Positions 6,231 through 12,295 of a DNA stretch of 14,735 bases are shown in pieces. Position 1 is the first letter of the stretch; each line of letters starts with the position of its first letter. Origin of the DNA: Massilia sp. UBA2604 (GTDB lineage Bacteria > Pseudomonadota > Gammaproteobacteria > Burkholderiales > Burkholderiaceae_D); the NCBI GenBank assembly GCA_002339265.1, contig DDKG01000041.1:1-14735 (forward strand), in the 5' to 3' direction. The notes under the pieces are model-generated. The model searched no databases. It was not told where the DNA came from and worked only from the letters and a program-made list of their open reading frames with translations. The position numbers and the translations under genes were made by a program.

Positions 6231-7889
6231 ATGAATACCATGACCATCCTGCTGTCCTCGTTCATCCTCTCGGTGACGGGGCTGGCGATCTTCATCTGGT
6301 CGCTGCGCAATCGCCTGTTCGAGGCCAGCCCCGCCGCGGCCCGCACCATCTTCTCGGAAGGCGAGATCGGCCGCAGCGACGACCCCGCCGCCACGCCGAG
6401 CCAGGCCGCCGCCCAGGCTGCGCGCGATATCGCCCCGCCCCTCACCGAGGACGAGGCGCGGCAGTTGAACCAGGAACTGGAGGCGCGGGTCGAGGCCGAC
6501 CGTTCGAGCTCGCTGGTCACCTTCCTGTTCCTCGGCTGCGCCGTCGTGTGGCTGCTGGTGGCGACCGCCGCGGGCCTGCTCAGCTCCATCAAGCTGCACG
6601 AGCCTGACCTCTTGGTGAACCAGGCCTGGCTCACCTTCGGGCGCATGCGCACCATCCACCTGAACGCGGTGGCCTATGGCTGGGCGCCGATGGCGGCGCT
6701 GGGCCTGGCGATGTGGCTGCTGCCACGCCTGCTCAAGACGCCGCTGGTCGGCGCGCGCTACGCGATCGCCGGCGCCATGGTGTGGAACGCGGGCCTGATC
6801 GCAGGCCTGGGCTGCATTGCGGTGGGCATCAGCGATGGGCTGGAGTGGCTCGAGATCCCGTGGCAGGTCGACATCCTGTTCGTCGCCGGCGGCGCCCTGG
6901 TGGGCCTGCCGCTGGTCTACACCTTGCAGGCGCGCACCGTGCGCCACCTGTACGTGTCGGTCTGGTACATGGGCGCGGCGCTGTTCTGGTTCCCCACCCT
7001 GTTCCTGGTCGGTAACCTGCCGGCGATGCACTTCGGCGTGCAGCAGGCGGCCATGAACTGGTGGTTCGGCCACAACGTGCTGGGCCTGTTCTATACGCCG
7101 ATGGCGCTGGCCTGCGTGTATTACTTTTTACCGAAGATCATCGGCCGTCCGATCCAGTCGTACAACCTGTCGCTGGTGGGTTTCTGGTCGCTGGCCTTCT
7201 TCTATGGCCAGGTCGGCGGCCACCACCTGATCGGCGGCCCGGTGCCGGGCTGGCTGATCACGCTGTCGATCGTGCAGAGCGTGATGATGATCGTGCCGGT
7301 GCTGGCGTTCTCGATCAACCAGCACCTGACCATGAGGGGCCACTTCAGGCGCCTGTGGGATTCGCCCACGCTGCGCTTCATCGTGCTGGGCGGGATGATG
7401 TACACCCTGAGTTCCATCCAGGGCTCGATCGAGGCGCTGCGCAGCGTGAACACCATTGCGCACTTCACCCACTTTACCGTGGCCCACGCCCACCTCGGCC
7501 TGTACGGCTTCTTCACGCTGGTGATGTTCGGCGCCGTGTACTTCGTGATGCCGCGCGTGATGGACTGGGAGTGGCCGTATCCGAACCTGATCTCGCTGCA
7601 TTTCTGGCTGGTGGTGCTGGGCTTTAGCATTTATTTCGTCGGCCTGTCGATCGGCGGCTGGCTGCAGGGCCTGGCCATGCTGGATGCGGCGAAGCCGTTC
7701 ATGGATTCGGTCAACGTGACCGTCCCCTGGCTCAAGAGCCGCTCGGTGGGCGGCGCCATCATGGCCCTCGGCCACCTGGTGTTCGCGATCCACTTCGTGC
7801 TGATGGCGACCCGCCGCGGCGTGGCGCGCCAGGGCGCGGCGCTGCTGAACGAACCACTCAAGGCCACCACCATCCCGACGGCGGCCTGA
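6231..7889 (+). CDS. CcoN-like catalytic subunit of a cbb3-type cytochrome c oxidase, with CcoS-like N-terminal extension
   Basis: 552 residues and about 12-13 membrane helices; reduces oxygen at a haem-copper centre in the inner membrane. Assigned ligands: His143 (RTIHLNAV) for low-spin haem; His281 (WWFGHN), His331 and His332 (GGHHL) for CuB; His419 and His421 in HAHLG for the two haems. Tyr325, five residues before the HH pair, occupies the place of the CcoN cross-linked tyrosine, which argues for oxidase rather than NO reductase. Residues 1-45 (one helix, then FIWSLRNRLFEA) resemble the small assembly protein CcoS, and a charged linker (50-92) leads into the core. Gln397 stands where I recall a Glu in classical CcoN (FEGP motif). 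No good ribosome site precedes the ATG at 6231; an alternative ATG is at 6240. First gene of a five-gene operon. Confidence 0.88.
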   Translation: MNTMTILLSSFILSVTGLAIFIWSLRNRLFEASPAAARTIFSEGEIGRSDDPAATPSQAAAQAARDIAPPLTEDEARQLNQELEARVEADRSSSLVTFLFLGCAVVWLLVATAAGLLSSIKLHEPDLLVNQAWLTFGRMRTIHLNAVAYGWAPMAALGLAMWLLPRLLKTPLVGARYAIAGAMVWNAGLIAGLGCIAVGISDGLEWLEIPWQVDILFVAGGALVGLPLVYTLQARTVRHLYVSVWYMGAALFWFPTLFLVGNLPAMHFGVQQAAMNWWFGHNVLGLFYTPMALACVYYFLPKIIGRPIQSYNLSLVGFWSLAFFYGQVGGHHLIGGPVPGWLITLSIVQSVMMIVPVLAFSINQHLTMRGHFRRLWDSPTLRFIVLGGMMYTLSSIQGSIEALRSVNTIAHFTHFTVAHAHLGLYGFFTLVMFGAVYFVMPRVMDWEWPYPNLISLHFWLVVLGFSIYFVGLSIGGWLQGLAMLDAAKPFMDSVNVTVPWLKSRSVGGAIMALGHLVFAIHFVLMATRRGVARQGAALLNEPLKATTIPTAA

Positions 7890-7899
7890 AAGGAAGACC

Positions 7900-8502
7900 A
7901 TGCAAGACGAACTCAAACTGCTGGGCGGCGCAATGGTGACGCTGGCGCTGGCGACATCGGCGTTGGTGGTGGTGCCGCACATGCAGCTCAAGGACGGCGA
8001 ACCGCCGCCGGGACTCAAGCCCTATTCCTCGGCCGAGCTGCGCGGACGTCAGGTGTACATCGCCAACGGCTGCATCTATTGCCACTCGCAGCAGCCGCGC
8101 GACCCGATCCAGGCGCCGGACGACAAGCGCGGCTGGGGCCGCGCCTCGGTGGCCGCTGACTACCACTACGACAAACCGCACCTGCTGGGCACCATGCGCA
8201 CCGGGCCCGACCTGTTCAACATCGGCGCGCGCCAGCCCAGCGTCGACTGGCACCTGGGCCACATGTACCAGCCGCGCGCCTACGTCGCCGGCTCGATCAT
8301 GCCGGCCTATCCCTACCTGTTCGAAGTCAAGGACAAGGCCGACGAAGGCGACCGGGTGGTGACGCTGCCGCGCGGCTATACGCCGGCCGGCAAGGTGGTG
8401 GTGGCGCGCCAGGAGGCGCTCGACCTGGTGGCCTACCTGGTGGGCCTGGACCACACCTATCCGGCGGTCGAGACGATCGGCACGCAGAGGGAACGCAAAT
8501 GA
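7900..8502 (+). CDS. CcoO-like mono-haem cytochrome c subunit
   Basis: 200 residues. One N-terminal membrane anchor (about 8-27) precedes a periplasmic cytochrome c domain with the haem site CIYCH (Cys58, Cys61, His62). The segment after it (HSQQPRDP, then RTGPDL, and SIMPAYPYLFE with Met134 as likely axial ligand) follows CcoO closely (CVGCHSQ, RTGPDL, NMPAYPWL). It should pass electrons to the CcoN-like subunit. It begins 10 nt after that gene's stop with GAAAGGAAG as ribosome site, and its stop overlaps the next start in ATGA. Classical CcoO and this protein are of similar length, so it looks intact. Confidence 0.88.
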   Translation: MQDELKLLGGAMVTLALATSALVVVPHMQLKDGEPPPGLKPYSSAELRGRQVYIANGCIYCHSQQPRDPIQAPDDKRGWGRASVAADYHYDKPHLLGTMRTGPDLFNIGARQPSVDWHLGHMYQPRAYVAGSIMPAYPYLFEVKDKADEGDRVVTLPRGYTPAGKVVVARQEALDLVAYLVGLDHTYPAVETIGTQRERK

Positions 8503-9092
8503 GCGAGCAGCAGCACGACCACGAACGCGCGCAGCGCCGCGAGAACCCGGATCCAACCGAAGGCGAGCGCCCGTTCCCGAAACCGCTGATGGCGGTGGTG
8601 ATCGGCCTGGTGGCATGGGGCATCGGCTACATCTACATCACCCAGAGCAACGACGACGCCGCCTTCGGCGACCACCGCACCCTGGCCACCTTGCAGGGAC
8701 CGGCGCCGGGCGCCAAGGTCGACGGCGCGCAGATCTACAACGCCCAATGCGTGGCCTGCCACCAGGCCAGCGGCCTGGGCCTGGCCGGCGTGTTCCCGCC
8801 GCTGGCGGAATCGGAATGGGTGACGGGCGATCCGAAGCGCCTGGCGCAGATCGTGCTGCACGGCGTGAGCGGCACGCTGACGGTGAAAGGCGCCGCCTAC
8901 AACGGCATGATGCCGCCCTTCAAGGACAAGCTGGACGACGCCGAGATGGCGGCGCTGCTGACCCATATCCGCAGCCAGTTCGGCAACCGCGCCGAAGCGG
9001 TCGATGCCAAGCTGGTGGCCCAGGCGCGCAGCGCCAGCGCCGAGCGCACGGCGCCGTGGAAGGGCGACGATGAACTCGCCTCGTTCAAGTAG
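8499..9092 (+). CDS. Membrane-anchored mono-haem cytochrome c (in the place of CcoP)
   Basis: 197 residues: a charged, His/Glu-rich cytoplasmic N-terminus (1-27), one membrane helix (about 30-47), then a class-I cytochrome c domain with CVACH (Cys84, Cys87, His88) and a Met137/Met138 ligand in NGMMPPF. The GVFPPLAESEW and GVSGTL motifs are usual for oxidase-linked cytochromes of the CcoP/CoxB-tail type. The order of genes puts it where ccoP would lie, but CcoP has two haem motifs and this has one. It probably is the electron entry subunit receiving electrons from a soluble cytochrome or the bc1 complex (inference). The start overlaps the previous stop, which implies coupled translation. Confidence 0.85.
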   Translation: MSEQQHDHERAQRRENPDPTEGERPFPKPLMAVVIGLVAWGIGYIYITQSNDDAAFGDHRTLATLQGPAPGAKVDGAQIYNAQCVACHQASGLGLAGVFPPLAESEWVTGDPKRLAQIVLHGVSGTLTVKGAAYNGMMPPFKDKLDDAEMAALLTHIRSQFGNRAEAVDAKLVAQARSASAERTAPWKGDDELASFK

Positions 9093-9714
9093 CCGCGCCA
9101 CCGCGTTCGCGGTACTGGCCATCGTCCTCGCCGGCAGCGCCGCCCTGTATTACGGCAGCAGCGGCTTTCGCGCGATCTCCACCGAGTCCGCGCGCCGCAT
9201 CGCGGTGGCCGAACGTCCGCTGCGCTTGCCGCAAGCGACGCTGAGCGGCGCCGACGGCAATGCCCGCCTGTTGGCCGACGAACTGCGGCTCGACGGCCGC
9301 ATCACCGTGGTCACCTTCATCTATGCCCGCTGCCAGTCGATCTGCCGCGTGGTGGGCAGCGAATTGCAGCAGATGCAGGACGAGATCCGCGCGCGCGGCG
9401 CCGGCGACCGCGTGCGCCTGGTGACGATCAGCTTCGACCCGCGCGACGACGCCCGCGCACTGACCCAGTATGGCCGCATGATGAAGAGCGATCCGGACGT
9501 GTGGCGCCTGTACGGGATACCGGTCGAATCCGAACGGCGCCGCCTGCTCGACGCCTTCGGCGTGATCGTGGTGCCGGCGCCGCTGGGCGAGTTCGAACAC
9601 AATGCGGCCTTCCACGTGGTCGACCGCGGCGGGCGCCTGGTGCGCATCCTCGACTATAGCGAGCCCGGCACGGCGCTCGACGACGCGATGGCGCGCGCCG
9701 CGGAAAGGATGTAG
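9070..9714 (+). CDS. SCO1/SenC family copper chaperone
   Basis: 214 residues with an N-terminal signal-anchor helix (about 11-28) and a thioredoxin-like periplasmic domain. The copper ligands are the pair in CQSIC (Cys88, Cys92) and a His downstream in the EHNAAFHVVD segment (His177 is the expected one, His182 nearby). The segment RLVTISFDPRDD is the SCO signature. SCO proteins deliver copper to CuA of aa3 oxidases, and SenC/PrrC types assist cbb3 oxidases, which have only CuB. The latter fits here, since no CuA subunit is encoded. GGAAGGG (9058-9064) sits 5 nt before the ATG at 9070, which lies inside the preceding gene (23-nt overlap). This choice is better supported than the in-frame ATG at 9004. 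Confidence 0.9.
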   Translation: MNSPRSSSRATAFAVLAIVLAGSAALYYGSSGFRAISTESARRIAVAERPLRLPQATLSGADGNARLLADELRLDGRITVVTFIYARCQSICRVVGSELQQMQDEIRARGAGDRVRLVTISFDPRDDARALTQYGRMMKSDPDVWRLYGIPVESERRRLLDAFGVIVVPAPLGEFEHNAAFHVVDRGGRLVRILDYSEPGTALDDAMARAAERM

Positions 9715-9717
9715 GCG

Positions 9718-10296
9718 ATGACGCGCCTGATGCGCTGGAGCGGCCCCGCGCTGCTGGGGGTGTTGCTGGCCACCCGCGCGCCGCTGGAAGCATCGATGCT
9801 GCGCCACATGCTGGTTCAGCTGCCGCTGCTGGTGCTGTGCGGCGCGCTGCTGCGGCCCTGGCTACGCCTGCCGCCGGGCCTGGCGCGCTGGGACTTCCAG
9901 GGCCTGACGACCTTCACCGCGGCGGCCTTCATCACCACCTACTGGATGATCCCGCGGGCGCTGGAACAGGCGCTGTTCGAGCCTCTTGCGGCCGGCGCCA
10001 AATTCGCCGGCCTGCTGCTGCTCGGCGCCGCCTTGCCGGGCGCCCTGCGCCGGGCCCACGTCGTGGTCCAGCTGTTCTTTGTCGCCAATATCTGCGCCAT
10101 GATGGCGATTGCCGGCATGCTGTACCGCGAGCTGCCGCAGCGCCTGTGCAATGCCTATCTGCTGGACGACCAGACCGTCACCGGCACTGCCCTCGTCGCA
10201 CTGGCGCTGCTGTTGGGCGTGGCATGGTGCGTCGTCAATGCCCGTCATTTCGTCGACCAGCCGGAGCGGCCGGAGCGGCCGATGACCGGGCGCTGA
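9718..10296 (+). CDS. Polytopic membrane protein of the oxidase operon, unknown function
   Basis: 192 residues with about five hydrophobic helices (near 8-20, 27-50, 60-80, 90-110, 118-135 and 150-172) and a basic, Pro-rich tail. The helix SMLRHMLVQLPLLVLCG recalls the His-rich membrane motif of CtaG-type (caa3) oxidase assembly proteins, but I cannot assign it with certainty. It starts 3 nt after the SCO stop, so it belongs to the same transcript and probably helps assemble the oxidase or insert its copper (inference). The tail encodes PERPERP from two copies of a 9-bp unit (10261-10278). If not an assembly factor, it could be a small extra oxidase subunit. Confidence 0.7.
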   Translation: MTRLMRWSGPALLGVLLATRAPLEASMLRHMLVQLPLLVLCGALLRPWLRLPPGLARWDFQGLTTFTAAAFITTYWMIPRALEQALFEPLAAGAKFAGLLLLGAALPGALRRAHVVVQLFFVANICAMMAIAGMLYRELPQRLCNAYLLDDQTVTGTALVALALLLGVAWCVVNARHFVDQPERPERPMTGR

Positions 10297-10338
10297 CTGG
10301 GAGCAGGTCACGCGCGCCCCTTGGCCCGCAGCCCCCGG

Positions 10339-10447
10339 CACGTCATTCCCGCGCAGGCGGGAATCCAAGTATGCGCGCATGACCACATCATTTGATGCTT
10401 GCCACTGCGCGGAGGCCTTGGATTCCCGCCTGCGCGGGAATGACGTG
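10339..10447. repeat. REPIN-like element: two inverted hairpin repeats
   Basis: Bases 10339-10369 and 10417-10447 are perfect 31-bp inverted copies 47 nt apart. Each arm is itself a hairpin: ATTCCCGC-loop-GCGGGAAT, loop GCAG on the left and CTGC on the right. Two REP hairpins in inverted order are the layout of REPINs/BIMEs, non-autonomous elements mobilised by RAYT transposases. The ATTCCCGC core is seen widely in beta- and gammaproteobacterial repeats. It lies between the convergent ends of the oxidase operon and the luxR-type gene and could stop or stabilise both transcripts. No RAYT gene is in the window. Confidence 0.85.
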
Positions 10448-10513
10448 CTGAGGCTGCAGGCTAACGATGAGTGCTTGGGCTGTGGCCTTTCAGAAACCCG
10501 CAGCGCCACGCGC

Positions 10514-11140
10514 TCAGTTATAGGCGCTGCGGATGCCGCTGCCGGGACGGATCAGGCCGCGCTGGGTGGCGACCACCACCGCATGGGTGCGCGCGGTGGC
10601 GTCGAGCTTGCTCATCACGCCCTTCACATGGGTCTTGACGGTGCCGACGCCGATGCCCAGCTTGCGGGCGATCGACTTGTTGCAGCAGCCTTCGGCCAGC
10701 AGTTGCAGCACGTCGGTCTCGCGGCCGGTGAGGGTTTCGCGGCTGAGGCTATCGGCCACGCTGCGCGTCACCGATTCGCTCAGGTAGCGCTGGCCCTGGG
10801 CCAGCGAGGCGACCGCCTTGAGCAGCTCGTCCTGGCTGCAGGACTGCAGCACATAGCCATGCACGCCCGCATCCATCGCGAGGCGCACTTCCCATTCCTT
10901 GTCGAGCTGGGTGACGATCAGGACACTGGGCCGGCACAGGCCCGCGTGCTCGGGCTGGCGCGCCAGCGCAAGGCCGGTATCGTAATCGGCGACCAGCACC
11001 CGCGCCACCTGCCGCGCCTCCGGCTGGCTCAGGTGGGTGCTGACGCGCCATTCGTGGCGGTCGGCGAGGATGGCGTGCAGGCCGGCGGTCATCACCGGAT
11101 CGGTGTGGATGATATGAACGGCGGATGGAATGGTAGGCAT
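10514..11140 (-). CDS. NarL/FixJ-type response regulator with degenerate receiver domain
   Basis: 208 residues: a receiver-like domain (about 5-120) and a LuxR helix-turn-helix (about 137-200: LTGRETDVLQLLAEGCCNKS, then GTVKTHVKGVMSKL). Asp52 in VLVADYD is the likely phosphorylation site. The acidic pair near the N-terminus is reduced to HTDP, and the conserved Lys of the K-P/S region is Gln99 (GYVLQSCS), so phosphotransfer may be impaired. No sensor kinase is adjacent. The start at 11140 is fixed by AGGAG (11147-11151) at 6-nt spacing; the longer frame to 11215 adds residues before the domain. It is divergent from nsrR and convergent with the oxidase operon, so a role in respiration or nitrosative stress is possible but not shown. 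Confidence 0.87.
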   Translation of the reverse strand: MPTIPSAVHIIHTDPVMTAGLHAILADRHEWRVSTHLSQPEARQVARVLVADYDTGLALARQPEHAGLCRPSVLIVTQLDKEWEVRLAMDAGVHGYVLQSCSQDELLKAVASLAQGQRYLSESVTRSVADSLSRETLTGRETDVLQLLAEGCCNKSIARKLGIGVGTVKTHVKGVMSKLDATARTHAVVVATQRGLIRPGSGIRSAYN

Positions 11141-11186
11141 GGTGTACTCCTGATTTGGCTGCGTCGGGCTCGCTACCCGTTCGTTC

Positions 11187-11215
11187 ATATTGGAACGACA
11201 AGTTAAGTCCGGCAA
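11187..11215 (-). promoter_or_regulatory. Candidate sigma-70 promoter for the NarL-type regulator
   Basis: On the minus strand TTGCCG (11210-11215) and CAATAT (11187-11192) are 17 nt apart, with a leader of about 40 nt to the ATG. Two direct CAAGTTAA copies (plus strand 11199-11206 and 11213-11220, 14 nt apart) cover this promoter and may be an activator or repressor site. The hexamers match consensus only partly. Confidence 0.3.
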
Positions 11216-11273
11216 GTTAATACATGTAAAAATTGCGCCGGCTGGACCCGGTCGGCGTCATGGCGTAATGCGT

Positions 11274-11279
11274 TATACT
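11274..11279 (+). promoter_or_regulatory. Candidate -10 box of nsrR, very close to the start codon
   Basis: TATACT (11274-11279) matches the -10 consensus at five of six bases. It ends 9 nt before the ATG at 11289, so transcription would begin within about three bases of the start codon. No good -35 is seen at 16-18 nt. Confidence 0.4.
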
Positions 11280-11288
11280 TGGGCGATC

Positions 11289-11738
11289 ATGCGTCTGACC
11301 TCCTTCACCGATTACACGTTGCGCACGCTGCTGCACTTGGGCAGCAACCCCGGTCGCCTGGTGACGATCCAGGAGATCGCAGACCTGCACAACATTTCTA
11401 AAAACCACCTGATGAAGGTGGTGAATGAGCTCGCCCGCAACGGCACGATTGAAACCATTCGTGGCCGCAACGGCGGTTTCCGCTTGGCACATGATCCGAA
11501 GGACATCAACGTCGGCGCCATCGTGCGCATGAGCGAAAGCGACTTCTACATGGCCGAGTGCTTCGATCCCAACGGCACGCCCTGCGGCCTGGTCAAGGCT
11601 TGCGGCCTGAAGAGCGTGCTGGGCAGCGCCACCGCCGCCTATCTGGCCGAGCTCGACCGCCACACCCTGGCTTCCCTGCTGCCCGAACCGCGTCCGCGCG
11701 AGATGCCGGTCACGGTGCACCGGCGCAAGGCCGCCTGA
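11289..11738 (+). CDS. nsrR: NsrR-type Rrf2 family nitric oxide-sensing repressor
   Basis: 149 residues. MRLTSFTDYTLRTLLHLG opens the Rrf2 winged helix (about 1-80); the recognition region is ISKNHLMKVVNELARNG with the wing RGRNGGFRLA. Three cysteines, Cys91, Cys99 and Cys105 in ECFDPNGTPC and KACGLK, are placed as in NsrR, where they hold an iron-sulphur cluster that nitric oxide destroys, lifting repression. Other Rrf2 members (IscR, RirA) space these cysteines differently. The start at 11289 matches the family N-terminus; an ATG at 11268 adds seven residues. Neither has a ribosome site. The gene runs tail to tail with a hemerythrin-like gene, a known type of NsrR target, one nucleotide apart. 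Confidence 0.88.
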   Translation: MRLTSFTDYTLRTLLHLGSNPGRLVTIQEIADLHNISKNHLMKVVNELARNGTIETIRGRNGGFRLAHDPKDINVGAIVRMSESDFYMAECFDPNGTPCGLVKACGLKSVLGSATAAYLAELDRHTLASLLPEPRPREMPVTVHRRKAA

Positions 11739-11739
11739 T

Positions 11740-12159
11740 TCAGCCGGCGACCGCGCCGGCCTCGATCGCCGGATAGAATTCCCGGTCCTCGCGCCGGATG
11801 CGCTGGTACAGATTGCGCAACACCCGGTTCGCCTCTTGCCTGAACTGCTCGGGCGCCTTCACCAGCCGGCTGGCCAGGTTCCAGCGCCCGGCAAATGCCA
11901 GGTAGTCGGCGGCAATGTCCCCCATATCGTTCTGGTAGGCCTGGCTCATGCGCGCCAGGCGCAGGTCGCCGCGCGCCAGCGCCGGATACAGGGTCTCGTT
12001 CTCGACCGCCAGGTGCAGCCGCACCACGCCGCTCATCGCCACGATCTGGGCGGCGATCTCTTCCGCGTGCTCGGCCACGCCCGACTGGCTGCTGGCGCGC
12101 AGGCGGTCGATGCTGTCGAGGATGTCGAGGTGCTGGTGCTTGAACTTATCGATGTTCAT
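11740..12159 (-). CDS. Hemerythrin-like domain protein
   Basis: 139 residues forming a four-helix hemerythrin-type bundle. Visible di-iron ligand candidates are His8 or His10 (KFKHQHLDILD), His49 and Glu53 (RLHLAVENETLYP), and Glu124/Glu127 near the end (RIRREDREFYP). The third helix (YQNDMGDIAADY) lacks the usual His, so the centre may be incomplete or unusual. Hemerythrin-like proteins bind oxygen or nitric oxide, and RIC/YtfE types repair iron centres after nitrosative stress; this one is shorter than YtfE (about 220). The start at 12159 has AAGGAAG upstream, better than the ATG at 12174. With nsrR opposite and an NsrR-like half-site in its promoter, a nitric oxide response is likely (inference). 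Confidence 0.83.
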   Translation of the reverse strand: MNIDKFKHQHLDILDSIDRLRASSQSGVAEHAEEIAAQIVAMSGVVRLHLAVENETLYPALARGDLRLARMSQAYQNDMGDIAADYLAFAGRWNLASRLVKAPEQFRQEANRVLRNLYQRIRREDREFYPAIEAGAVAG

Positions 12160-12208
12160 GATCGCTTCCTTCATCTATCTACCGAGGCTTGTGCTCAGCA
12201 GTTGACCA

Positions 12209-12239
12209 AGTGTAATGCGATTTTCGTAAAGATGCAAAC
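12209..12239 (-). promoter_or_regulatory. Candidate promoter of the hemerythrin gene overlapping an NsrR-like site
   Basis: On the minus strand TTGCAT (12232-12237) and TACACT (12209-12214) are 17 nt apart. On the plus strand AAGATGCA (12229-12236) equals the half-site of the known NsrR consensus AAGATGCATTT. Bases 12216-12236 also form an imperfect palindrome with TGC, TTT, AAA and GCA in symmetric places. The site covers the spacer and the -35, where a repressor would block polymerase. Confidence 0.45.
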
Positions 12240-12295
12240 TGTGTGCTTGTTTTGATGCGCACCGTGTCCGGTCGTCGATCCGACCTGCCCTGACG

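Noticed and set aside
6231..7889. Possible nitric oxide reductase NorB instead of an oxidase
   Set aside because: Tyr325 lies five residues before the HH pair as in cbb3 oxidases, the neighbouring CcoO motif set is present, and NorB motifs around its catalytic Glu residues are not seen.
7128..8018. Long antisense frame across the end of the CcoN-like gene
   Set aside because: Shadow of a confident membrane protein gene; composition rich in His, Gln and Arg.
10261..10278. Two tandem 9-bp units encoding PERPER at the end of the membrane protein gene
   Set aside because: Only two copies within coding sequence; too small to support a functional repeat.
11190..11288. Longer NsrR start or an overlap with the divergent regulator
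   Set aside because: The Rrf2 family begins at MRLTSFTDY, and the -10 box lies downstream of the longer start codons.
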